Assembly: GCA_963819975.1 (NCBI GenBank)
Contig: CAWFYE010000007.1
Span: 558,001 to 622,000, forward strand
Source: Palsa-1392 sp963819975
Lineage (GTDB): Bacteria; Verrucomicrobiota; Verrucomicrobiia; Chthoniobacterales; UBA10450
Length of the DNA: 64,000 nt
Reading direction: 5' to 3'
Position 1 is the first letter of the stretch; each line of letters begins with the position of its first letter. Of this stretch, positions 58,126-64,000 are shown piece after piece. Below the pieces are notes generated by a model, which had not been told where the DNA came from, made no database searches, and was given only the letters and a program-made list of their open reading frames with translations. A program made the position numbers and the translations under genes.

Positions 58126-59973
58126 ATGCAGATTCGTCAGATCAGACAGTTGACCCGCGGGCTGACAGTGGCGGGCGGTGCCTTGCTGGCCATCCTGCTC
58201 GGACTGGCCTGTGAGCGCTATTCCTTTGCCGATTCGCTCTTGAGGCTGAGCTATGACCTGCCTTTTCTTTGGCGAGCTCCGCTCGACACGCACGAAATTG
58301 TCCTGATCTACATCGACGAGGCTTCCGCAAAGCAACTGAATCAGCCGCTCGACGACGTTTGGAACCGTGCCCTGCACGCGCCGCTCCTCGATCGACTGAC
58401 GAGGGACAAAGCGCGGCTCGTCTTCTACGATGTTGTCTTTGACCAACCGGCGCGAGATCCGGCGGCTGATCTGGCTTTCGCAGATGCGATTCGCCGGAAT
58501 GGAAAAGTCATCCTGGGTGCGGCGCTCGATCTCAAAGAGCGGCAGGGGGTAAGATCGCAAAGTATCTCGCCACCGATACGGCCTCTGCGCAAAGCTGCCG
58601 CCAGTTGGGGTCTCTTGGTCTTTAGCCCCGTCGATCCAGACTACGGAGTGCGGCGCATCTATTTCGGAAATAGCGTGCGAGCGTCAGCCACCTGGGAAGC
58701 CGCCAAAGTCCTGGGCGCGAAGATAACCCGGCAGCCGCGTGAAACCCTCAGGCCGCACTGGGTGAACTACTATGGTCCGCACGGCCCGAGGAATACTTTC
58801 GCGGCTAAGAGCATCGAGCAGGCACTCCGACCCGACGGAGTGCCACCGAATTACTTTAAGGACAAGATCGTTCTCATCGGCGGGCAGTTCGCACTCGGCG
58901 GTCTGAAAGTCGGAAGGGACGAATTCGCCACGCCTTATTCACGATTAAGCGACGCCTTTACTCCCGGGGTGGAGATTCACGCCAACATCCTTCTGAACCT
59001 CCTGCGCGGTGAATGGCTTACTCGAATGGCCGTTGGTCGAGAGACAGCTCTAATCATCTTTATTGGCCTGCTTGCCGGGGCCCTGTCTTTCTATTGGTTC
59101 CGACCCTGGCAAGCCGCACTGGCAGCGGTTATCATCTCCGTTGTCATCGGTTGCGCGGCCTGCTTGTTGGTCTGGCACGAGCAAGTTTGGTTTAACTGGC
59201 TGATTCCAGCGGCCGTGCAAATTCCTTTTGGCCTGGCTTGGAGTGTTAGCTCGCAATACCTGATCGAATCGCGCCGGCGCAAGGAGTTGCGCAAGGCTTT
59301 CGGCTTCTATCTCTCGCCGCAGATGGCCGACCTGATCGCCGATTCTGATTTCGATCTGCACCCCGGCGGAAAGGTGGTCGAGGCGACGGTCATCTTTACC
59401 GATCTGGAAAGCTTCACAACCATCTCCGAAGACCTCGACCCAGCCGAAGTCTCAGCGCTTTTGATCTCCTATTTCGAACAAACGACCCGCTGCATCTTGG
59501 AAAACAAGGGCACAATCATCAAATATGTCGGCGACGCGGTCATGGCGGCATGGGGAGCCCCGATTGATGAGCCGGATCATGCTGGGCGTGCGACGGAAGC
59601 GGCCTGCGATCTCCGTTGCCTGTCGGAGATAGAAGTCCGCGGAAAGAAACTACGAACCCGGGTCGGGGTGCATAGCGGCAAGGTGTTGGCCGGGAATCTC
59701 GGTTCTTCCTTCCGCTTCGATTACACGATGATCGGAGACACGACTAACTTCGCCTCGCGCCTCGAGTCTCTGAACAAGTATCTTGGGACCCAGGTCTTGA
59801 TTTCTGATGCGGTGCGCGCCCAACTCGGCGACCGGTTTATTACCCGGCGCCTGGGAGAGTTTCAGGTCGCTGGTAAGACCCATAGTGTCGTTATTCACGA
59901 ACTCCTTTGCCGGCGCGGAGCGGAGAATGGAGAAGGCGTCTGGATTAAACGCTTTCGAAGCGGGACTGGCTGA
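58126..59973 (+). CDS. CHASE2-domain adenylate cyclase
   Basis: A 615-residue class III cyclase. An N-terminal span (GLTVAGGALLAILLGLACE) is followed by a periplasmic CHASE2 domain (residues 40-310: IVLIYIDEASAKQL, ARLVFYDVVFDQPARDPAAD, VLIGGQFALGGLKVGRDEF), then three membrane spans (about 305-375). The catalytic domain (385-600) has VIFTDLESFTTI and KYVGDAVMAAWGAP (both metal Asp), YTMIGDTTNFASR with the Asp for adenine selection and the NxxxR pair. It should therefore make cAMP. It lies 21 bases after the barrel gene. The last 15 residues after about 59927 diverge; see the overlapping fragment. Confidence 0.92.
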   Translation: MQIRQIRQLTRGLTVAGGALLAILLGLACERYSFADSLLRLSYDLPFLWRAPLDTHEIVLIYIDEASAKQLNQPLDDVWNRALHAPLLDRLTRDKARLVFYDVVFDQPARDPAADLAFADAIRRNGKVILGAALDLKERQGVRSQSISPPIRPLRKAAASWGLLVFSPVDPDYGVRRIYFGNSVRASATWEAAKVLGAKITRQPRETLRPHWVNYYGPHGPRNTFAAKSIEQALRPDGVPPNYFKDKIVLIGGQFALGGLKVGRDEFATPYSRLSDAFTPGVEIHANILLNLLRGEWLTRMAVGRETALIIFIGLLAGALSFYWFRPWQAALAAVIISVVIGCAACLLVWHEQVWFNWLIPAAVQIPFGLAWSVSSQYLIESRRRKELRKAFGFYLSPQMADLIADSDFDLHPGGKVVEATVIFTDLESFTTISEDLDPAEVSALLISYFEQTTRCILENKGTIIKYVGDAVMAAWGAPIDEPDHAGRATEAACDLRCLSEIEVRGKKLRTRVGVHSGKVLAGNLGSSFRFDYTMIGDTTNFASRLESLNKYLGTQVLISDAVRAQLGDRFITRRLGEFQVAGKTHSVVIHELLCRRGAENGEGVWIKRFRSGTG

Positions 59974-60142
59974 CTTTCGGAAAGGGGAATTTGGCGAGGC
60001 CGCTGAAGCAATGAAGCGGACCTGCGAATTACGCGGCGGCGCGGACGGTCCCGCCGAGTTCTATCTGCGCAGGATCGCGAAGCTTTCCAAGGAAGAGAAG
60101 CCGGCCGATTGGAACGGGGTCATCGAGTTATCAGAGAAATAG
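59927..60142 (+). CDS. TPR-like C-terminal fragment of the cyclase, +1 frame
   Basis: A 71-residue frame overlapping the cyclase 3' end by 47 bases. GLNAFEAGLADFRKGEFGEAAEAM and PAEFYLRRIAKLS read as the TPR-like tail that normally follows the catalytic domain of such cyclases. The main frame (WIKRFRSGTG then TGA) lacks it. The natural reading joins the two by a +1 shift, so this is most likely not an independent gene. Confidence 0.6.
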   Translation: MEKASGLNAFEAGLADFRKGEFGEAAEAMKRTCELRGGADGPAEFYLRRIAKLSKEEKPADWNGVIELSEK

Positions 60143-60144
60143 GA

Positions 60145-62172
60145 CTAAGCGGTCATGCGACCACGCAGGCCGGCGGCGGCGAGGTCGGCGGAGTGGGCTC
60201 CCATCACACGCTCGAGTAGTTGCGGACCAGTCATTCGAAAAGCAGCATCGTGCGGACAGGCCGCGACGCAGGCTGGCCGCGGTGAGGAGAGATCGCCGCT
60301 CGCGTCGCAAAGGTCGCAGTTGGCGGCTTTCAAATGACCTTCGAAGCGAGTTCGCCCGACGTGGTCCGGGTCCGCGATTGCGATTTGATGACGTTCGTTC
60401 GGAATCATGAAAATGCTTCCGTAGGGGCAATTCTCAGCGCACAAACCGCATCCGATACAGTGGTCTTGAATGACGATCTGGAGGTGCTTGCCCCGGTGGA
60501 TGGAGTCAACCGGGCATCCAACCATGCAATGTGGATCTGTGCACGAACGGCAGGAGGTGGCGACCAGAAAATTATCCAGGCGCCGTCCCGCGCGGAGCAG
60601 CCTCGGAATAGGGATTCCGTGAGTCGCCGTTCCATGCTGCTCAACACAGCCCTTCGTGCAGGCATCGCACCGAGTGCAGTTATCCAAGTCGAGAACAAGG
60701 ATGCTCTGACCTTCATAAAGACCTTGCTCGACATATTCATTCAGGACCCGGTGACCAACCGTCGAGCTGTAAAGACGAGCGACCGATTGTTCAACGATTC
60801 TTCGTCGCAGAACGCTGGATTTGCGCAGCATCTCGAGGAAATCGCTTCGGCTAAGTTGCGCCAACTCTAGCTGGCTCAAAGCGGAACAAGTCGCGCTGCG
60901 CATCCCGGGTGGAAGAGCAGCCGCGAGATCGGCACCAGCCAGATCGAGTTTTTCCCTTAAGTTCCGGTCGATTTCATCAACCGTCCTGCGCTCATCATCC
61001 AGAGACAGGGCGAGTAACCCGATTTCGCCAAGAATCGTGCCGGGACCTTTGGTGACAATCTTGGCTTCTTTGCCGTGTTGTTGCACTCCGACGCGGACGT
61101 GCCCCAGACGCACGAGATAAAAGTGGTTCGCGATTTCGCCTTCCCGGAAGAGAACCTGCCCTGCTTGAACGCGGACGAAGGTAAGCCGCTGCCGGAGATA
61201 ATCCACGACGTCGGCGTATTCCTGCGGTTCGATGTCACTAAACAAATCGGTGTTTTGCAACGCCAGATCCAAAGAGCTCTTGCGGTATTCACTTTCGAAC
61301 CTTTGGCGCTGACTCGGTAGTCGCATCAGCCGATCGAGGACATTGCGGCGAATCTCCCAAACCTCGCCGGCTTCCAAGGCCGTGACGTTGGCGGTACGCG
61401 GCGTTCCATTCAGACAGGCCATTTCACCGATGATCATATCATCCGGGGTCCGTATCCGTTTGATCGGCTTCTGGCGCCCGAACCACGGCAGGCGATGTCC
61501 GGCGCGCGGAGACTTCGGAAAGATTTTCACTCTGAAACGGCCTTCTCGGATAATGAAGGCAGTGTTCCCAGGATCACCCTGGCGACACAGGACTTGCCCG
61601 GCCCTGACTTTGCGACGAATGACCAGGCCTCGCTGCCAAAGCAGGAACTTCGGTGGTATACCAGCGAAGATAGGATCGGAAGTCAGTTCCCGCGCGGTCA
61701 AAGCCTTCGAGGATCTGCCCTTCGCGAGAATGTTTACCTGAGCGACGGGCTTAAAGGTAATAGCGCTCGTCGGACATGAGACCATGCATTCGCCGCACTG
61801 CACACAGGTCGATTGACCCATCGGAACGTTAAGATCGAATCCGATCCCGGCGGTCGCTCCTTTCCCTGTCCGGCCGATGACATGGTTCTCCCTCACATCA
61901 TCACAGGCGCGAACGCAGCGATCGCAGAGAATGCAGGCGCTGTGGTCAATGAGGAAAACGGGCGACGATGAGTCTAACTCGCGGCGGCCGGCAAGTGCCC
62001 GCGCAGGAGTTGGCGGATCGGACATGATCCTACGCTGGAAGCGCGCCGAATCCGCGCCGCACCGTTCCGCCATCTGGCCGAGCTCGTTGAATTGTGCGAA
62101 CTCCTTCTCCAGCTCGGGAGGACTCGCCGGCCTTAGGTGGTCCGCCGCTAATAACTCAGTCACTACCTTCAC
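60145..62172 (-). CDS. multi-cluster iron-sulfur protein with two cyclic-nucleotide-binding domains (main part of a split gene)
   Basis: A 675-residue frame. Residues 1-50 continue a NuoG/HoxU-type domain. Residues 70-145 have two 4Fe-4S sets (CILCDRCVRACDD and CVQCGECMVSCPT). Two CNB domains follow: at about 180-305, with AGQVLCRQGDPGNTAFIIREG and phosphate cassette IGEMACLNGTPRTANVTA; and at about 310-480, with AGQVLFREGEIANHFYLVRLG, LGEIGLL and RSATCSAL split by an insertion of about 40 residues. Residues 505-660 have four HybA/DmsB-like sets (CTRCDACTKGC, CRSCTDPHCMVGCP, CIGCGLCAENCP, CDLCDASGDL with CVAACP). No membrane segment is seen. It converges on the cyclase. Confidence 0.88.
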   Translation of the reverse strand: MKVVTELLAADHLRPASPPELEKEFAQFNELGQMAERCGADSARFQRRIMSDPPTPARALAGRRELDSSSPVFLIDHSACILCDRCVRACDDVRENHVIGRTGKGATAGIGFDLNVPMGQSTCVQCGECMVSCPTSAITFKPVAQVNILAKGRSSKALTARELTSDPIFAGIPPKFLLWQRGLVIRRKVRAGQVLCRQGDPGNTAFIIREGRFRVKIFPKSPRAGHRLPWFGRQKPIKRIRTPDDMIIGEMACLNGTPRTANVTALEAGEVWEIRRNVLDRLMRLPSQRQRFESEYRKSSLDLALQNTDLFSDIEPQEYADVVDYLRQRLTFVRVQAGQVLFREGEIANHFYLVRLGHVRVGVQQHGKEAKIVTKGPGTILGEIGLLALSLDDERRTVDEIDRNLREKLDLAGADLAAALPPGMRSATCSALSQLELAQLSRSDFLEMLRKSSVLRRRIVEQSVARLYSSTVGHRVLNEYVEQGLYEGQSILVLDLDNCTRCDACTKGCVEQHGTATHGIPIPRLLRAGRRLDNFLVATSCRSCTDPHCMVGCPVDSIHRGKHLQIVIQDHCIGCGLCAENCPYGSIFMIPNERHQIAIADPDHVGRTRFEGHLKAANCDLCDASGDLSSPRPACVAACPHDAAFRMTGPQLLERVMGAHSADLAAAGLRGRMTA

Positions 62173-62194
62173 TGTATTTCGGACGCGTTCGCCG

Positions 62195-62662
62195 TCAGGG
62201 CCCGAGCGCGTTCATCGTGAACACTTCCATCCCTTCCTTGACTTGGTGCTGACAGGCGGGCAGCAGTTTGCGCTCGGCCGCTCGGCGGCCCCGTTTCTGG
62301 CCGTAAATTTGCACCAGGCAAAGACGGCAGACCGCCACCGGGGTCATGTGCGGTTGATGACACAAGACCGGAATCGGGATTTTGTTTTCGTCGCCAATCT
62401 CCTCGACATAGAGTTTGCGCGCGGCATCGTAAATCGTCGTGTAACGCGGCGTCGTGCGTCCTTCCAGGTCTACGATGATGTTACCGTTGGCATCAGTCAG
62501 CGGTTCTGCCAAAGGTACTGTCACCGGAGAGACCATCGATCTGAAGGGTGACGTTTTTTTCGTAGTCGGACTCAGTCGGAGAATCGAGCCGGACAAGTTG
62601 ACCATCAATGTCGCGACTGAACAGACCTTCGTCGTCGTCCCGAACGAATAAACCGGCAACAA
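62195..62662 (-). CDS. [2Fe-2S] domain fragment of the iron-sulfur/CNB protein (+1 separated)
   Basis: The coding part, from about 62545 leftwards, reads VTVPLAEPLTDANGN, IYDAARKLY, PVLCHQPHMTPVAVCRLCLVQI and LLPACQHQV, the [2Fe-2S] ferredoxin fold of NuoG/HoxU. The fragment ends EGMEVFTMNALGP then TGA. Skipping one base in CCC TGA C gives DGERVRNTVKVVTELL, which continues into the 675-residue frame, as in intact family members. The N-terminal 40 residues of this frame are probably not real. Confidence 0.72.
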   Translation of the reverse strand: MLPVYSFGTTTKVCSVATLMVNLSGSILRLSPTTKKTSPFRSMVSPVTVPLAEPLTDANGNIIVDLEGRTTPRYTTIYDAARKLYVEEIGDENKIPIPVLCHQPHMTPVAVCRLCLVQIYGQKRGRRAAERKLLPACQHQVKEGMEVFTMNALGP

Positions 62663-62681
62663 AATCTGAGTCCTGAGCCAT
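62493..62681 (-). CDS. N-terminal fragment of the iron-sulfur/CNB protein
   Basis: A 62-residue frame starting MAQDSDFVAGLFVRDDDEGL and reaching KNVTLQIDG, the expected start of the [2Fe-2S] beta-sheet. It then leaves the family reading and stops. Moving +1 after QIDG gives SPVTVPLAEP of the next fragment. It starts 3 bases after the NuoF-like stop, so the gene pair is operonic. It is the true N terminus of the split gene. Confidence 0.62.
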   Translation of the reverse strand: MAQDSDFVAGLFVRDDDEGLFSRDIDGQLVRLDSPTESDYEKNVTLQIDGLSGDSTFGRTAD

Positions 62682-62684
62682 GAA

Positions 62685-63518
62685 TTATCCGGGCTTCACG
62701 CTGGTGGTCGCGCCATTTCCCGCCAAATGGCTGGCTACGTCTTGCGGAAAGAAAGCGGCGGCCGTCTTAAGAGGAACCGGAACCGACCTTCCCAGGCCGC
62801 AAATAGATGCCAGCTCAATCGCCGTGCCCATCTCCTTGAGCAGCGGCAGGATTTCATCCTTCCAACTGGCGGCCTGGATCTCACCCTTGAGCAAGTGCGC
62901 TCCGAGCGAGGCCATCTTCTGCGCTCCGAGCCGGCACGGGACACACTTGCCGCACGACTCGTTCCGGAAAAACTCCACCGAGTTAACCGCCTGCTCAGCC
63001 ATATCGCGGCCTTCTCCGTAAACGGTTAACCCTCCGCCCAGCGCCTGCGTCGGACTGAGCGCGCGGAAAAGATTCAATTCTAACTCGAGATCAAGGATAT
63101 CCAGTTCCGATGACGCCGGATCAAATCCGCGCCGGCTGGCCAGGGCCTGCCAGTTCTTGTTCGTGGTATGGTCGCGCGGGAGGCCATTATCGGCAGTTAG
63201 CTTGGCGGGTAGAAAACCACCGGATGGGCCCGAAGGAGCGAAGCCTTTGAGTTTCTTATCGCCCGCTATTCCGCGGCAATATTTTTCCCCGTAAACGAGT
63301 TCGCGTAGCGTGAGTCCCATCGGAACTTCATAGACACCGGGACGTTTGACGTCGCCCGAGACGGAAAAAATACGTCGACCGGTCCAGCCGTTCATGCCTT
63401 GCTCAGCGTAGGCTTTACCTCCCTCAAGACAGATGAATGGAACCCATGCAAAGGTCTCAACATTGCTAACCAGGGTAGGAAGATCATCCAAACCATTCGT
63501 CTCCAGTTTCGGCGGCAT
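62685..63518 (-). CDS. NuoF-type flavoprotein, C-terminal part
   Basis: A 277-residue frame. It holds MPPKLETNGLDDLPTLVSNVETF, the NuoF block following the FMN site, GRRIFSVSGDVKRPGVYEVPMG, the SLBB-like region, FAPSGPSGGFLPA, and the 4Fe-4S site ESCGKCVPCRLGAQKM with the later Cys in ASICGLGRS. It would pass electrons from NAD(P)H to the partner iron-sulfur protein or the reverse. Its start is separated by a +1 shift from the upstream fragment, with a 35-base overlap. Length from this Met is only the last two thirds of NuoF. Confidence 0.85.
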   Translation of the reverse strand: MPPKLETNGLDDLPTLVSNVETFAWVPFICLEGGKAYAEQGMNGWTGRRIFSVSGDVKRPGVYEVPMGLTLRELVYGEKYCRGIAGDKKLKGFAPSGPSGGFLPAKLTADNGLPRDHTTNKNWQALASRRGFDPASSELDILDLELELNLFRALSPTQALGGGLTVYGEGRDMAEQAVNSVEFFRNESCGKCVPCRLGAQKMASLGAHLLKGEIQAASWKDEILPLLKEMGTAIELASICGLGRSVPVPLKTAAAFFPQDVASHLAGNGATTSVKPG

Positions 63519-64000
63519 GTTCCGCGGCTCGCCGCGCCTGATCCGACATCGCTTCGATCAGCGCGCTTTGTTCGCCGCAAATGTAACCGCCGGGACTAAC
63601 GAACACAGAAATAGGTAAAGATCGGCCGAGGAGCATGGCATCTTCGCCACAGAGCCCGAGTTGCTCGGCGCGATCTATTTCGCGCCGGCAGGCCTCGATT
63701 TGTTCGGCGTATTCGTGACGAATGTAGACGAACCCTTGCGTCGCCTCGGTGATGAGGCAGGCCAGGATGACCGCTTCAACAATAAGGTGCGGCGCGCGGA
63801 GAAGAAGCTCGCGATCCTTAAACGTGCCCGGTTCGCTTTCGTCGCCGTTGACCACGATAAACGCTCGATCGTCTGATTCGCGGTTCCGGGCCTTGCGGAC
63901 CGCGTCGCGCACGTCCCGCCATTTTTGAACCGCGGGAATTCCCGCCCCGCCGAGGCCGCGCAAGTCGGCTTGCCGGATTTCTTCGAGCAGGAGATCGGAC
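63484..64000 (-). CDS. NuoF-type flavoprotein, N-terminal part, runs off the window
   Basis: The open frame enters from beyond 64000 (SDLLLEEIRQAD then LRGLGGAGIPAVQKW), so it is 5'-incomplete. It includes the FMN/NADH-binding region GLGGAGIPAVQKWRDVRDAV, VVNGDESEPGTFKDRELL, FVYIRHEYAEQI and the glycine-rich VSPGGYICGEQSALIEAM. It then reads AAEHAAETGDEWFG and stops, whereas the +1 frame gives GEPRNMPPKLETNG, the expected NuoF continuation. The two frames therefore form one gene. Confidence 0.85.
   Translation of the reverse strand, partial: SDLLLEEIRQADLRGLGGAGIPAVQKWRDVRDAVRKARNRESDDRAFIVVNGDESEPGTFKDRELLLRAPHLIVEAVILACLITEATQGFVYIRHEYAEQIEACRREIDRAEQLGLCGEDAMLLGRSLPISVFVSPGGYICGEQSALIEAMSDQARRAAEHAAETGDEWFG

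Overview
The window is a GC-rich chromosomal segment from a free-living aerobic bacterium. I think it is most likely a soil Verrucomicrobiota (Chthoniobacter/Udaeobacter-like). That is inferred from the mix of an actinobacterial-type group 1h [NiFe] hydrogenase, a Dop-like Pup deamidase, an aa3 oxidase with caa3-style accessory genes, many FecR/TPR/beta-barrel and pseudopilin proteins, and secreted kelch/Ig proteins. I ran no database search, so names come from motif recognition. No rRNA, tRNA, CRISPR array or insertion sequence was seen.

Layout. (1) 0.0-0.4 kb holds a small basic repeat protein. (2) 0.5-16.7 kb, minus strand, is one long, tightly packed hydrogenase locus. In transcription order it runs NifU-like, 62-aa protein, DUF5947-like, DUF6084-like, 448-aa protein, maturation protease, a 39-aa membrane protein, small subunit hhyS, large subunit hhyL, hypB, hypA, nickel permease, hypF, a HypC paralogue, hypC, hypD, SIS protein, hypE, and finally dop. 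A 7Fe ferredoxin and an unknown gene face away from it at 17.1-17.9 kb. (3) 17.9-35.3 kb is mixed housekeeping: aminotransferase and APC permease, phosphatase, DUF167, glycosyltransferases, a ferritin-VIT iron protein, DMT exporter, molybdoenzyme, XerD, FIST protein, a lone nuoA, and GT4 with rfbA. (4) 35.3-42.4 kb carries two parallel pseudopilin operons, each followed by a convergent SCO1 gene. The first SCO1 is a decayed remnant and the second is intact, which points to an old segmental duplication. (5) 42.5-49.6 kb is the cytochrome c oxidase locus (sco1, ctaB, ctaA, coxB, two small membrane proteins, coxD, coxC, coxA). (6) 49.9-52.6 kb is a secreted seven-repeat kelch protein. (7) 52.7-60.1 kb holds two FecR-TPR paralogues, one continuing into a beta-barrel, and a CHASE2 adenylate cyclase. 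(8) 60.1-64.0 kb, minus strand, is a NuoG/HoxU-type iron-sulfur protein fused to two cyclic-nucleotide-binding domains, next to a NuoF-type flavoprotein that runs off the window.

The genes fit an aerobic soil organism that scavenges trace H2 and passes electrons to an aa3 oxidase. The right end looks like a cAMP-responsive redox module: a CHASE2 cyclase lies beside an electron-transfer protein with two cNMP-binding domains. Two features cut across gene boundaries. A 9-mer, TCGTTAGGC/GCCTAACGA, is strongly over-represented (about 19 perfect copies against about 0.5 expected), in several reading frames and both orientations, as an uptake-sequence-like or nucleoid signal would be. And from about 54 kb onward at least five genes are broken by shifts that are all +1, while none of the genes before 52 kb appears broken except the SCO1 remnant.
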